From the NCBI RefSeq assembly GCF_900114975.1, contig NZ_FOUU01000007.1, positions 62,001 through 126,000 on the forward strand: a DNA stretch of 64,000 bases. The letters run 5' to 3'. The DNA is from Thermodesulforhabdus norvegica (GTDB lineage Bacteria > Desulfobacterota > Syntrophobacteria > Syntrophobacterales > Thermodesulforhabdaceae). Every line of letters starts with the position of its first letter. Position 1 is the stretch's first letter. This document shows, in pieces, positions 23,924 to 33,695 of the stretch. Below the pieces are notes generated by a model, which ran no database searches, was not told the DNA's origin, and saw only the letters and a list, made by a program, of their open reading frames with translations. Position numbers and translations under genes: made by a program.

Positions 23924-25286
23924 TGCCGTACTTCTTGATTTTGTAATTAAGCATTCGAGGGCTGATGTTCAGGACTCGGGCCGCTTCTTTTTGTATCCAG
24001 TTGCATTTCTCAAGAGCCTCAATGATTCTTTGCTTTTCCTCTTCGGCAGCGGAAGAAGTCGAAGCCACGGATCCTTCTGCCGCAGTGGCCGGTATCAGCT
24101 CCAGCTCGGGGAGGTAAACATGTTTTTCGGTTATGATGGTATCGTTACAGAGAATAACGGCTCTTTCAATGATGTTTGCCAGTTGCCTTATGTTGCCGGG
24201 CCACCTGTAGGTTTTGAACATTTCAATTACTTCCCGGGAAAACCCTTTGACGTTCTTTTTTAGTGCCCGGGCCTTTTGTGCCAGAATAAATTTTGCAAGC
24301 GGTTCTATGCACTCCTTCCTTTCCCGCAGTGGCGGGATGTGGATTCTCAAAATGTTCAGCCGGTAATACAAATCTTCACGGAAGCTTTTTTCGGCCACCA
24401 TTTGCTCAAGGTTTCTGTTCGTCGCGGCAATAATTCGCACATCAACCTCAATGGTTTTGTTGCTACCCAGGCGCTCGAAAGACTTTTCTTCGAGAAATCT
24501 TAAGAGCTTGGCCTGAAGCGCGGGGCTCATTTCCGCTATTTCGTCAAGAAACACGGTTCCGCCGCGGGCTTGCTCAATTCTTCCGATCCGGGTCTTATTT
24601 GCTCCGGTGAAAGCCCCTTTTTCGTGTCCAAAGAGTTCGCTTTCCAGAAGATGTTCGGGGATGTTTGCGCAATTTATTTTGACGAAGGGTCGGTTACGCC
24701 TTTCGCTGTTGAAGTGCACCGCCCCGGACAAAAAGCTCTTACCGGTTCCCGTTTCGCCCGTAATAAGAATGGTTCCGTCGGTTTTCGCAAATTCTTTAAG
24801 TGTCTCGATAACGGTCTTCATGGAGGGAGATCGGGCGATGATATGGTTGAAGTCGTAGATTATGTCCTGTTCACGGCGAAGGTAATCGATTTCGTTTTTC
24901 AATTCCCGGGTTTTAATTACCTGCGACAAAGTGGCCTTTATTTTCAGATCGGGCGAGGTGATGTCTATAAAGTCAACGGCTCCTGTTTTTATCGCTCCCA
25001 CCACGAGATCTGCCGGTGGAGAAAGATGGTGACCTTCGACGGCACATCCCGCGGCTATGATTGGTACGTCGGGCCACAGGAGTTTTGCCCGCGTTATAAG
25101 ATCCAGGTCATTATAATGAGAAGCCTCAATGATGAAGCATGAGGGTTCGCTCTGGTCTCTTGTATCGATCTTTGAAGTTCTGGTTACTTCCAGGGAGTAT
25201 TCATCCCGGAGTACTTCGTCGAGTCGTCGGGCGACGTAGTCATCTTTTACGAAAATTCTTATGTGGTACTTCACGTTGGAAACCAC
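23871..25286 (-). CDS. Sigma-54-dependent transcriptional activator with degenerate receiver
   Basis: A 471-residue NtrC-type enhancer-binding protein. Residues ~1-120 have receiver-like folds, but the phospho-acceptor strand reads CFIIEAS with Glu where Asp is expected, so classic phosphorylation is doubtful. Residues ~150-380 are the AAA+ domain: Walker A GETGTGKS, the sigma-54 contact loop GAFTGA, Walker B GGTVFLDEIAEM and sensor segments with RWPGNIRQL. Residues ~415-460 are a Fis-type helix-turn-helix (KEAARVLNISPRMLNYKIKKYGI). It faces the sigma-54-controlled unknown gene and is followed by nusB on the same strand after 21 bases (transcription enters from 25286). Confidence 0.92.
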   Translation of the reverse strand: MVSNVKYHIRIFVKDDYVARRLDEVLRDEYSLEVTRTSKIDTRDQSEPSCFIIEASHYNDLDLITRAKLLWPDVPIIAAGCAVEGHHLSPPADLVVGAIKTGAVDFIDITSPDLKIKATLSQVIKTRELKNEIDYLRREQDIIYDFNHIIARSPSMKTVIETLKEFAKTDGTILITGETGTGKSFLSGAVHFNSERRNRPFVKINCANIPEHLLESELFGHEKGAFTGANKTRIGRIEQARGGTVFLDEIAEMSPALQAKLLRFLEEKSFERLGSNKTIEVDVRIIAATNRNLEQMVAEKSFREDLYYRLNILRIHIPPLRERKECIEPLAKFILAQKARALKKNVKGFSREVIEMFKTYRWPGNIRQLANIIERAVILCNDTIITEKHVYLPELELIPATAAEGSVASTSSAAEEEKQRIIEALEKCNWIQKEAARVLNISPRMLNYKIKKYGITHPQWRVHRKGNRVHP

Positions 25287-25307
25287 CTTTAGAAGATATT
25301 TTGAAAT

Positions 25308-25763
25308 CTAAGGGCGGGAGCAGTATTCTTTGTGGATTCGGTCGAGCACGCCGTTGATGAAAGCTCCGGAATCACTGTCGCCGAAAACTTTCCCCAGCTC
25401 TACAGCTTCATTAATGGAGACAACAGGGGGAATCCCGCCGATAAGGAGCATTTCACAAACGGCAATTCTGAGAATGTTCCGGTCGACGGGAGACATTCGC
25501 TCGATCTTCCAGTGTTCCGCCGCTTTATCGATCTTTTCATCTATCTCGTTCCTGTGTTGCCATGTGGTACGCACCAGAGTTTCCATGAAGGCAAAGTCCA
25601 GCCCTTTATTTTTAAAACTGGACCTGTAGAGATCGAGAACCGCATCTATGTTTCCGTTTTTTACGGCCCCCGATCCCGACAAAAGATCCAGCTGGTACAG
25701 CACCTGAAGGGCTGCAGCCCTTGCACCCCGTCTGCCTTTAAAGATTATCTTCTTCTTTTCCAT
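25308..25763 (-). CDS. nusB: Transcription antitermination factor NusB
   Basis: A 151-residue all-helical RNA-binding factor that joins NusE/S10 at boxA in ribosomal RNA antitermination. The family features are GARAAALQVLYQLDLLSG at the start, ERMSPVDRNILRIAVCEML, INEAVELGKVFGDSDSGAFINGVLD and a short basic tail. It shares one base with ribH, and the ribBA-ribH-nusB order is a very common bacterial arrangement. Confidence 0.95.
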   Translation of the reverse strand: MEKKKIIFKGRRGARAAALQVLYQLDLLSGSGAVKNGNIDAVLDLYRSSFKNKGLDFAFMETLVRTTWQHRNEIDEKIDKAAEHWKIERMSPVDRNILRIAVCEMLLIGGIPPVVSINEAVELGKVFGDSDSGAFINGVLDRIHKEYCSRP

Positions 25764-26239
25764 TAGTTCCGGGGGCTTTCGATGTTTTTCAACAGGTTTG
25801 CCATTTCAATTGCCGCCAGAGCGGCATCCCAACCCTTATTGCCCGCCTTGGAACCGGCCCGCTCTATTGCCTGTTCCAGCGTGTCGGTCGTTAGCACTCC
25901 AAAAGTCACGGGCACTTCCGTTTCGAGACCCACCAGTGCGACCCCTTTGGCAACCTCGCTGGCCACGTATTCAAAGTGAGGGGTTGCCCCTCGAATCACC
26001 GCGCCAAGGCATATTACGGCATCGTAACGCCTGCTGCGAGCCAGCTTTTTGGCAACCAGAGGGATTTCAAAGGCTCCCGGCACCTTGAATACTTCAATCT
26101 GCTCCGGATCCGCGCCACTGCGGGTGAGAGCATCCAGGGCTCCGCCGAGAAGCCGATCGCAGATGAAATCGTTAAATCTGCTGACAACAATGGCAAATCT
26201 TAACCCTTCCGCCAGTAGCTTACCTTCGCGTACTTTCAT
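25763..26239 (-). CDS. ribH: 6,7-dimethyl-8-ribityllumazine synthase
   Basis: A 158-residue lumazine synthase, which condenses the ribulose-derived dihydroxybutanone phosphate with the pyrimidine to give the riboflavin precursor. Visible: [56 protein letters not shown] (adjacent blocks) and [20 protein letters not shown]; the catalytic His region HFEYV is intact. It assembles as pentamers or icosahedral shells. It begins 3 bases after ribBA. Confidence 0.96.
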   Translation of the reverse strand: MKVREGKLLAEGLRFAIVVSRFNDFICDRLLGGALDALTRSGADPEQIEVFKVPGAFEIPLVAKKLARSRRYDAVICLGAVIRGATPHFEYVASEVAKGVALVGLETEVPVTFGVLTTDTLEQAIERAGSKAGNKGWDAALAAIEMANLLKNIESPRN

Positions 26240-26241
26240 GG

Positions 26242-27465
26242 CTAACCATCCTTCCTCTGGACCAACCGCAAAAGATGCCCCATTTTGCTACACTTCGTTC
26301 TTAGATATTCAAAATTACACTCGTTGGGCGGGATTTCAATGGGAACCCGTTCGGTTACCGTAAGACCGTATCCCTGTAGCCCGACTATCTTCTTCGGGTT
26401 GTTCGTCATCAACCTCATCTTACGAACCCCGAGATCCACGAGAATCTGGGCGCCGATTCCGTAGTCCCGAAGATCTTCCTTGAAGCCCAGAACCTGATTG
26501 GCTTCAACCGTATCGAGTCCGTTTTCCTGAAGTCTATAAGCTTTTATTTTGTTTACCAGTCCTATTCCCCGCCCTTCGTGGTTACGCATGTAAACGAGCA
26601 CACCCTTGCCTTCACGATCGATCTGTTTAAGGGCTGCGCGCAACTGATCCCCACAATCGCACCTCAGAGAACCGAATACATCGCCCGTCAGGCATTCGGA
26701 ATGAACCCTTACCAGTACCTCGTCATCGGGTGAAATGTCTCCCTTTACGAGGGCAATGTGCACGTAATCGTCTATGTCGTTGGTGTAGGCTATCATCCTG
26801 AAGGTTCCGGCAAAAGACGTCGGTAGCGTTGCCTCGGCTGCCCGATGTACGAACCTTTCGTGTTGCATCCGATACTTGATTATGTCGGCCACGGTAACGA
26901 TTTTAAGCCCGTGTTGCTCCGCAAATATCTCGAGGTCGGGCATGCGGGCCATAGTGCCGTCGTCTTTCATGATCTCGCAGATAACCGCTGCGGGCTTAAG
27001 ACCGGCAAGGCGTGCCAGATCGACGGAGCCTTCCGTCTGGCCTGATCGAACCAGAACGCCACCTTCGCGGGCTCTCAGAGGGAATACGTGACCGGGGCTT
27101 ACCAAGTCTTCCGGTTTGGCATCGTCGGCGACGGCGGTAAGTATCGTATGTGCTCTATCAGCGGCGCTTATTCCCGTGGTTACCCCATGGCGGGCCTCTA
27201 TGGAAACCGTAAAGGCCGTTCCGAATTTGGACGTGTTGTTTTGAACCATCATGGGAAGCCGGAGCCGATCGACGATTTCGGGAGCAAGCGCCAGGCATAT
27301 AAGCCCCCGGCCGTATTTGGCCATGAAGTTTATGGCTTCGGGTGTTACTTTTTCAGCCGCAATGCAGAGGTCTCCCTCGTTTTCCCGATCTTCGTCGTCC
27401 ACGAGAATGATCATCTTACCCTGCCGAATATCTTCAAGGGCTTCTGGTATTGTCGCTACAGGCAT
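26242..27465 (-). CDS. ribBA: Bifunctional 3,4-dihydroxy-2-butanone-4-phosphate synthase / GTP cyclohydrolase II
   Basis: A 407-residue two-domain riboflavin enzyme. Residues ~1-200 are the RibB part: [30 protein letters not shown] and the acidic active site. Residues ~205-400 are the RibA part, with the zinc cysteines in [18 protein letters not shown], the catalytic [13 protein letters not shown] and the tail [11 protein letters not shown]. It supplies both riboflavin precursors. The ribD and ribE genes are not in the window. No FMN riboswitch was found upstream. Confidence 0.96.
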   Translation of the reverse strand: MPVATIPEALEDIRQGKMIILVDDEDRENEGDLCIAAEKVTPEAINFMAKYGRGLICLALAPEIVDRLRLPMMVQNNTSKFGTAFTVSIEARHGVTTGISAADRAHTILTAVADDAKPEDLVSPGHVFPLRAREGGVLVRSGQTEGSVDLARLAGLKPAAVICEIMKDDGTMARMPDLEIFAEQHGLKIVTVADIIKYRMQHERFVHRAAEATLPTSFAGTFRMIAYTNDIDDYVHIALVKGDISPDDEVLVRVHSECLTGDVFGSLRCDCGDQLRAALKQIDREGKGVLVYMRNHEGRGIGLVNKIKAYRLQENGLDTVEANQVLGFKEDLRDYGIGAQILVDLGVRKMRLMTNNPKKIVGLQGYGLTVTERVPIEIPPNECNFEYLRTKCSKMGHLLRLVQRKDG

Positions 27466-27595
27466 GTTCGTTTCCCCCGTTTGATCCGTAACATTTTGGG
27501 CTTCCTGACGAAGCCATCATGGTCTATAACACGAGCAAAGATGCATCTCAAGGAGTTAAGTCCTCCGTTGAATCTAATCCCGGCTACGGGATTTG

Positions 27596-27624
27596 TTGAA
27601 ACCTTTTCGGATAATGTTTATAGT
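27596..27624 (+). promoter_or_regulatory. Predicted sigma-70 promoter for the ClpX-like/heme operon
   Basis: TTGAAA (27596-27601) and TATAGT (27619-27624) are 17 bases apart. Just upstream is a 7-bp palindrome AATCCCG-GCTA-CGGGATT (27576-27593) abutting the -35 element, which could be an operator. The transcript would start near 27631 and reach the ATG at 27666. Confidence 0.55.
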
Positions 27625-27665
27625 ACTAAAGCACTGAAAATTTGTCTTTTCGAAGGATTGTTGCC

Positions 27666-29456
27666 ATGATAAAAGCTGCGTCCAGGTTTCCGGATCCAGA
27701 CGAACTGGAACGGGAACTCAACGAGTACCTCAAGAAAAAATACGGAGTGCGCATTAAAGTCATGTCGCCGATGCAGATGACCTTCCGGAGTGAAAGTGAA
27801 GCTTCCGGCAAGAAGTCCTCGGGGCTCAATCAGGTGAGATTTGATTTAAGGCCGGAAGAACTTGAGTCTTATTTAAATCAGTACGTCATAAAACAGGATC
27901 GTGCGAAAGCAGTACTCGCCACGAAGATCTGTACTCACTACAACCGGATACGGCTTCAGCGGGAGAGAGAACGCTTTGGCAAGGTTCAACCCGTCGGACG
28001 AATTAAAAACAACATACTGCTGATAGGTCCTACCGGAGTCGGAAAAACCTACCTGGTGAAGCTTATTGCCGAGAAGCTGAATGTTCCCTTCGTGAAAGGG
28101 GATGCTACCAAGTTCAGCGAAACGGGCTATGTCGGAGGAGATGTGGAAGATCTTGTGCGAGATCTGGTATCTGCCGCCGACGACGACATCGAACTGGCCG
28201 AACACGGGATAATCTACATCGACGAAATAGATAAAATAGCCTCTTCCAAAGGACTTATAGGCCCTGACGTTTCACGAACAGGCGTTCAGAGGGCCCTGCT
28301 GAAACCCCTGGAAGAAACGGAAGTCGATCTTCGCGTGCCCCATGACCCGATCGCACAACTTCAGGCAATAGAACAGTTTCGACGCACGGGAAAGCGAGAG
28401 AAGCGTGTCGTTAACACCCGGAACATTCTCTTCGTCATGAGCGGCGCCTTTCCGGAACTTTCGGACATAATCAAAAAGAGAATAAGGAAGCAGGGTGTCG
28501 GGTTCGGAGCGGAGATTTACAGCAAAGACGAGGATACCCATTTCCTGCATTACGTAACGGCCGACGATCTCGTGGAATACGGCTTTGAGCGGGAGTTCAT
28601 AGGGAGAGTTCCCGTCATCGCCGTGCTGGATCCTTTGTCGGAGGAAGATCTGTACGAAATTCTTAAAAATCCCAATAATCCTATTATATTGGGCAAGAAA
28701 GAAGATTTTCGTTGCTATGGCATTGACATCGTCTTTGAAGACGAAGCCCTCAGGGCCATCGCCCGTATGGCCTATCGGGAAAAAACCGGTGCAAGGGCTC
28801 TCACCAGCGTCGTCGAAAAGGTTTTGCTTCCCTTTGAAAAGACTCTGCCTTCAACGGCAATACGCCGCTTCGTCGTTACCCTTGAGGTCGTGGAAAATCC
28901 CGAAAGAGAGCTTGCAAGGCTTCTGGCAGATCCCGAAAATCCCGAATATCGAAATCGTTACGAAGCCGCTCTGGAGCAAGAGCGCATCGTGGTGCTCCAG
29001 AGATCGGATTCGGTAATAACCCAGTTTAAAAATAAGTATCCGCTGATTTTTAACCGAGACCGCATAGCGCTGGTTGTGGATTTTCACATGAGATCCGGCG
29101 TTCCCATTGACAAGGTTTTTGAAGAAGTGGTTCTGCTCTACAATCAGATTCGCATATTTGAGTCCGACTTTTACGAAAAACACGGTTTCAAGATAACCTT
29201 CGAAGAAGATGCCGTTAACGAAATCATCGTCAGAGCCTTGGAATGCGATACGACGGCGGCGGTGATTTGCCGGGAGATTTCAAGAGATTTTGATTATGCC
29301 TTCAAGCTGATATCCGACAGGTGCGGACAGATGCACTTTGTATTGGGAAGAGATGCGGTCATCAGGCCCGTGGAGTACATGGACGAACTGGTAAGAAAGA
29401 CTTATGAGCGTTATCCTCTGGATTCCGAAGATCATCGATACCGGAGGGGTTCATGA
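27666..29456 (+). CDS. ClpX-like AAA+ unfoldase with non-standard N-terminus and C-terminal extension
   Basis: A 596-residue AAA+ protein. The ATG at 27666 follows GAAGGA at 8 bases. The N-terminal ~75 residues lack the four-Cys zinc domain of ClpX. The central AAA+ module (about 80-400) is ClpX-type: Walker A GPTGVGKT, pore loop TGYVGGDVEDLV, Walker B IIYIDEIDKI and sensor-2 KTGARALTSVVE. A loop GVGFGAE stands where ClpX has the ClpP-binding IGF. The last ~180 residues are extra, and the part FEEDAVNEIIVRALE resembles the small AAA lid (FEDEALRAIARMA), suggesting a duplicated lid. It overlaps ahbC by 4 bases. Confidence 0.87.
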   Translation: MIKAASRFPDPDELERELNEYLKKKYGVRIKVMSPMQMTFRSESEASGKKSSGLNQVRFDLRPEELESYLNQYVIKQDRAKAVLATKICTHYNRIRLQRERERFGKVQPVGRIKNNILLIGPTGVGKTYLVKLIAEKLNVPFVKGDATKFSETGYVGGDVEDLVRDLVSAADDDIELAEHGIIYIDEIDKIASSKGLIGPDVSRTGVQRALLKPLEETEVDLRVPHDPIAQLQAIEQFRRTGKREKRVVNTRNILFVMSGAFPELSDIIKKRIRKQGVGFGAEIYSKDEDTHFLHYVTADDLVEYGFEREFIGRVPVIAVLDPLSEEDLYEILKNPNNPIILGKKEDFRCYGIDIVFEDEALRAIARMAYREKTGARALTSVVEKVLLPFEKTLPSTAIRRFVVTLEVVENPERELARLLADPENPEYRNRYEAALEQERIVVLQRSDSVITQFKNKYPLIFNRDRIALVVDFHMRSGVPIDKVFEEVVLLYNQIRIFESDFYEKHGFKITFEEDAVNEIIVRALECDTTAAVICREISRDFDYAFKLISDRCGQMHFVLGRDAVIRPVEYMDELVRKTYERYPLDSEDHRYRRGS

Positions 29457-30649
29457 TAGGGATATCAAAGCTTTATTGCGGCACCGTTGAGCCTTCGGAT
29501 GCGTTGAGATATGGCCGTAAAAGTAAAAGGCTTCCCTCTCATCTCCTGCAATTCTCGGAAGACAAAAAGCCCGTGGTGGTATGGAACGTAACAAAGCGCT
29601 GTAATCTCAGATGTGCCCATTGCTATGCCCAGGCCGATCAATTGCCGACGGAAGGGGAACTGAGCACCGAGGAAGGCAAAAGGCTGCTGGACGATCTGGC
29701 GGCCTTTGGCTGTCCGGTGGTGCTTTTTTCGGGCGGTGAACCCTTGATGAGGCCCGACATATTCGAGCTTGCCGCCTATGCAGTGGAAAAGGGGATGAGG
29801 GCCGTTATATCTACTAACGGCACTCTTATAACCCCCGGGGTTGCCAGGGAACTTAAAAAAATAGGCCTTTCTTACGTTGGTATAAGCCTCGACGGGATGG
29901 AAGATGTGAACGACGCCTTCAGGGGAGTCAAAGGGGCCTTTCGTCGTGCCCTGGAAGGCATCGAGGCGTGTAAGGAAGCGGGGATAAAGGTGGGCTTGCG
30001 ATTTACCATAAACAAACGTAACGTTCACGACGTCCCCGCCATGTTCGAACTGGTGGAAAAACTGGAAATTCCGAGAATCTGCTTTTATCACCTCGTTTAT
30101 GCCGGGCGCGGTAGCGATCTTATGAAGGAAGACCTGTCCCATGAGGAAACCCGCAGGGTGGTGGACCTTATCATAGACAGAACGGCAGACCTTCATCGTC
30201 GGGGAAAACCAACAGAAGTGCTCACCGTGGACAATCATGCTGACGGCCCGTACGTTTATCTTCGCTTGCTCAGAGAAAATCCTGCAAGGGCCGCAGAAGT
30301 TCTGGAACTCTTGCGGATGAACGAAGGTAATAACTCGGGCCGCGGAATTGGCTGCATCTCCTGGGACGGCTCCGTTCATGCCGATCAGTTCTGGAGACAC
30401 TATTCTTTCGGAAACGTTCGGGAACGACCCTTCAGCGTTATCTGGACGGACCTGTCAAACCCCCTGATGCGAATGCTCAAGGACAAGAAAAAATACGTTA
30501 AAGGGCGATGTCGTTCCTGTCGCTGGCTGGATATTTGCGGTGGCAACTTCAGGGTAAGAGCTGAGGCGGCCACCGGGGATCTGTGGGCTCCCGATCCCGC
30601 ATGTTACCTTACAGATGAAGAGATAGGCCTTACCGGAGGAGTTGAATGA
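29453..30649 (+). CDS. ahbC: AhbC, 12,18-didecarboxysiroheme deacetylase (radical SAM)
   Basis: A 398-residue radical SAM/SPASM enzyme that removes acetate side chains from didecarboxysiroheme to give iron-coproporphyrin III in the siroheme-dependent heme route of anaerobes. The CxxxCxxC motif is CNLRCAHC (about residues 52-59), the SAM site is [13 protein letters not shown], and the C-terminal cluster cysteines are in [12 protein letters not shown] with a last Cys near ACYLTDEE. Adjacent hemB and ahbD support this over the related NirJ. Overlaps of 4 bases at both ends show a compact operon. Confidence 0.9.
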   Translation: MIGISKLYCGTVEPSDALRYGRKSKRLPSHLLQFSEDKKPVVVWNVTKRCNLRCAHCYAQADQLPTEGELSTEEGKRLLDDLAAFGCPVVLFSGGEPLMRPDIFELAAYAVEKGMRAVISTNGTLITPGVARELKKIGLSYVGISLDGMEDVNDAFRGVKGAFRRALEGIEACKEAGIKVGLRFTINKRNVHDVPAMFELVEKLEIPRICFYHLVYAGRGSDLMKEDLSHEETRRVVDLIIDRTADLHRRGKPTEVLTVDNHADGPYVYLRLLRENPARAAEVLELLRMNEGNNSGRGIGCISWDGSVHADQFWRHYSFGNVRERPFSVIWTDLSNPLMRMLKDKKKYVKGRCRSCRWLDICGGNFRVRAEAATGDLWAPDPACYLTDEEIGLTGGVE

Positions 30650-31623
30650 GATTCCCCGTTTACAGACCCCGTCGTATGAGGCGAAACGAAGCGCTGAGGC
30701 GACTTTTAAGAGAGACGGTTCTTTCCGTGAACGATCTGATATGTCCCTTTTTTGTGATGCCGGGAGAAGGCGTAAGAAACGAAGTAAGATCTATGCCGGG
30801 AGTTTTTCAGCTCTCCGTTGATGAGTTGCTCAAGGACGTCAGAGAGGTTTTCGATCTGGGGATTCCGGCGATCATTCTCTTCGGCATTCCCGAACACAAA
30901 GACGAGCGGGGCAGTGAAGCCTATGCGAAAACGGGGATTATTCAGCAGGCCGTAAAAGCCGTGAAGGATGCCTTTCCCAACCTTTTGGTCATAACCGATG
31001 TTTGCATGTGTGAGTACACCAGTCACGGTCACTGTGGTATTGTGAAAAACGGCGATGTTGATAACGATGCCACTCTGGATGTCCTTGCCCGAATTGCACT
31101 GTCTCACGTCAGGGCGGGCGCGGATATGGTCGCACCGTCGGACATGATGGACGGCAGGGTTGGGTTCATCAGAGAAGCCCTGGACTCAAACGGGTATTCC
31201 CACATTCCCATAATGGCTTATTCCGCAAAGTATTGCTCTGCCTTCTACGGCCCCTTTAGAGAAGCCGCTCATTCGGCTCCCCAGTTCGGCGACCGCCGTT
31301 CCTATCAGATGGATCCGGCTAATTCTGACGAGGCTCTTCGGGAGGTAGCCCTGGATATTGAAGAAGGTGCGGACGTCGTGATGGTCAAGCCGGCTCTGCC
31401 CTATCTCGACATCATAAGGCGGGTGAAGGATGAATTCGGATATCCCGTTGCCGCTTACTGCGTAAGCGGTGAGTACGCCATGATCAAGGCTGCCGCCCTG
31501 AACGGGTGGCTTGACGAAAAAAGGGTCGTCCTGGAAACTCTTTCGTCAATTCGTCGTGCCGGTGCCGATATGATAATAACTTATTTTGCAAGGGATGTTG
31601 CCCGATGGTTGCGTGAAACTTAA
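30646..31623 (+). CDS. hemB: Delta-aminolevulinic acid dehydratase (porphobilinogen synthase)
   Basis: A 325-residue HemB, which condenses two 5-aminolevulinates to porphobilinogen. The zinc-binding cysteines are in [15 protein letters not shown], marking the zinc-dependent type. The Schiff-base lysines are in [13 protein letters not shown] and [11 protein letters not shown]. The length is normal. It lies between ahbC and ahbD, so the early and late steps of tetrapyrrole synthesis are co-transcribed. Confidence 0.97.
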   Translation: MRFPVYRPRRMRRNEALRRLLRETVLSVNDLICPFFVMPGEGVRNEVRSMPGVFQLSVDELLKDVREVFDLGIPAIILFGIPEHKDERGSEAYAKTGIIQQAVKAVKDAFPNLLVITDVCMCEYTSHGHCGIVKNGDVDNDATLDVLARIALSHVRAGADMVAPSDMMDGRVGFIREALDSNGYSHIPIMAYSAKYCSAFYGPFREAAHSAPQFGDRRSYQMDPANSDEALREVALDIEEGADVVMVKPALPYLDIIRRVKDEFGYPVAAYCVSGEYAMIKAAALNGWLDEKRVVLETLSSIRRAGADMIITYFARDVARWLRET

Positions 31624-31652
31624 CCCTTCTGAGGCGTTGCGGGAGCAATCCG

Positions 31653-32726
31653 GTGAATAATCCTGTACTGAAGCACGAGCTTAAAATCGTTGCCTGGGAA
31701 GTTACGAGGACCTGCAATCTAGCCTGCATCCACTGCCGGGCGGCTTCTCTGGATAAGCCCTATGAAGGTGAGCTTTCCACCGAGGATGCCTTTCGGCTGA
31801 TGGATCAGATAGCCGAAGTGGGAAAGCCCATAATTATACTCACGGGCGGTGAACCGCTCCTAAGACCCGACATCTTCGAAATAGCATCCTACGGTACGAA
31901 AAAAGGCTTCAGAATGACGATGGCCGTTAACGGCACCCTCGTCACACCCGAAGTTGCGCGAAAGATGAAGGATTCGGGGATTAAGCGAGTCAGCGTAAGC
32001 ATTGACGGATCAACATCTGAATCTCACGACTCCTTCCGAAAGGTTCCGGGGGCTTTTGAAAGAGCCGTTGAAGGCATTAACGTTCTGAAGTCCTGCGGCG
32101 TGCCTTTTCAGATAAACACGACGATTACGGCAGAAAACCTGCACGAACTGGAAAAAATCCACCAATTGGCGATATCTCTGGGTGCAGAAGCACACCACAT
32201 CTTTCTTCTGGTTCCCACTGGCAGGGGAAGGGATCTGGGCGACCGGGCAATAGGTGCCGCCGAGTATGAGTCGGCGCTTCACTGGTTTTACGAACAGCGA
32301 GGCAGGTCGGGCCTTCAGCTCAAGGCGACCTGCGCACCCCATTATTATCGAATCCTGCGTCAGAGAGCCCGTGAAAAGGGTGAAGCCGTGACCTTCCGGT
32401 CTTACGGGCTGGATGCTGTGACCCGCGGATGTCTTGGAGGGATAAGCTTCTGCTTCATTTCTCACCTCGGAACGGTTCAACCCTGTGGTTATCTGGAGAT
32501 CGAATGTGGCAATGTGAAGACCTCCGAATTTCGCGATATCTGGGAGAAATCGGAGGTTTTTTCCAGACTCAGGGATCTGTCTCTGTATAAGGGGAAGTGC
32601 GGTAGGTGCGAGTTCATAAGGGTCTGTGGTGGGTGCCGGGCCCGAGCCTATGAGGCGACGGGAGACTACCTTGCAGAGGAACCCCTTTGTACCTATGAAC
32701 CCGGATTCACGAGACAATCCGCCTGA
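31653..32726 (+). CDS. ahbD: AhbD, heme synthase (radical SAM decarboxylase)
   Basis: A 357-residue radical SAM/SPASM enzyme that oxidatively decarboxylates the two propionates of iron-coproporphyrin III to the vinyl groups of heme. It starts with GTG after GGGAG. The radical SAM motif is CNLACIHC, the SAM site LTGGEPLLRPDIF, and the C-terminal cluster cysteines CGRCEFIRVCGGCRARAYEA. It shares the fold of AhbC but is shorter, as expected. It follows hemB by 29 bases and overlaps the acetyltransferase-like gene. Confidence 0.92.
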   Translation: MNNPVLKHELKIVAWEVTRTCNLACIHCRAASLDKPYEGELSTEDAFRLMDQIAEVGKPIIILTGGEPLLRPDIFEIASYGTKKGFRMTMAVNGTLVTPEVARKMKDSGIKRVSVSIDGSTSESHDSFRKVPGAFERAVEGINVLKSCGVPFQINTTITAENLHELEKIHQLAISLGAEAHHIFLLVPTGRGRDLGDRAIGAAEYESALHWFYEQRGRSGLQLKATCAPHYYRILRQRAREKGEAVTFRSYGLDAVTRGCLGGISFCFISHLGTVQPCGYLEIECGNVKTSEFRDIWEKSEVFSRLRDLSLYKGKCGRCEFIRVCGGCRARAYEATGDYLAEEPLCTYEPGFTRQSA

Positions 32727-33675
32727 TACAATGCCGGAACCCTCCAGCCTTGCCATAATGAAGGAAAATCAAGATCATCTCGTACAGGTATCGAGCCTCT
32801 TCAAGCAGGTTTTCTTCAAGGATTTTTCCCCCGAGGTCTTTCTGTGGAAATACAGGATGAAGGAGTACGGCAGGATCTTTGCCGTATGTGCCTGGGACTT
32901 CGATAAAAACGAACTCGTCGGCCATGTTGCTTCCATTCCGCTGGCAGGCTGGAAGGAAGGCCGTGAAATTGTGTTCTTCCAGTTCGTTGATGCCATGGTT
33001 CACGAGAAAGCCCGCGGACGCAATCTTCTTACCAGAATGATCCACAGGCTTCTGGAGGAAATAGAGCACTCACAGGATGCTTTTATTCCCTACGTTTTCC
33101 CCGGTCCCGTGTCCTCGATTATAGGGCAGAAGCACGGGTGGCTGCATGTGGTTTCCGAAATTGAAGACCTTTGTCCGCAGAGGGCTACCGGATTGAGTTT
33201 CCTTCGTCGGCTTCCCGTCAGGTTTATAAAAGATGAGCCCGAAAAGAGAACCTGCAATCGTCTGTGGGATGAGGTCGGGAAACACTTTTCCTGTTTACTG
33301 AAAAGAGACTGGGAATTTGTCAACTGGAGATATCTGAATAACCCTGTTGAAAGGTATGATTTTTTTTACGTCGAAATCTTCGGAAGGCTGAGGGGATGGT
33401 TCGTTACGGGGATCTATCCGGACGGAAGGAGGCTGGTTGACTACCTCGTTCCGCCGGGATGGATCAAGCCGTTTTTTCTGAAGATTTGCGATGCCTTCGG
33501 AGATGTCAAATGCTGGATTCCTCACTGTCTCCGGCAGTATGTCAGGGGGATAAGTTTTGCCGGTACTGCTACACCTCTTACGCTTGCCGCAATTACGACG
33601 GCTTCGCCCTTTGACCTTGTGTCCCTGTTGAAAAAAAGCTTATTTTTCACAATGGCAGACATCGACATATACTGA
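32695..33675 (+). CDS. GNAT-like N-acyltransferase
   Basis: A ~326-residue protein with an N-terminal GNAT domain (about residues 15-140): LVGHVASIPLAGWKEGREIVFFQFVDAMVH, EKARGRNLLTRMI as acetyl-CoA loop, and a C-terminal half that looks like a second, degenerate acyltransferase domain. Such proteins are common in polysaccharide and glycolipid loci. The start is uncertain: the ATG at 32695 overlaps ahbD by 32 bases; ATGs at 32731 and 32758 are alternatives and none has a strong ribosome site. The substrate is unknown; neighbours suggest sugar or glycolipid acylation. Confidence 0.78.
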   Translation: MNPDSRDNPPDTMPEPSSLAIMKENQDHLVQVSSLFKQVFFKDFSPEVFLWKYRMKEYGRIFAVCAWDFDKNELVGHVASIPLAGWKEGREIVFFQFVDAMVHEKARGRNLLTRMIHRLLEEIEHSQDAFIPYVFPGPVSSIIGQKHGWLHVVSEIEDLCPQRATGLSFLRRLPVRFIKDEPEKRTCNRLWDEVGKHFSCLLKRDWEFVNWRYLNNPVERYDFFYVEIFGRLRGWFVTGIYPDGRRLVDYLVPPGWIKPFFLKICDAFGDVKCWIPHCLRQYVRGISFAGTATPLTLAAITTASPFDLVSLLKKSLFFTMADIDIY

Positions 33676-33695
33676 TATTCAGGAGGTTGTCTTGT

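Noticed and set aside
27466-27665. FMN riboswitch before ribBA
   Set aside because: None of the conserved FMN-element blocks are seen on the minus strand.
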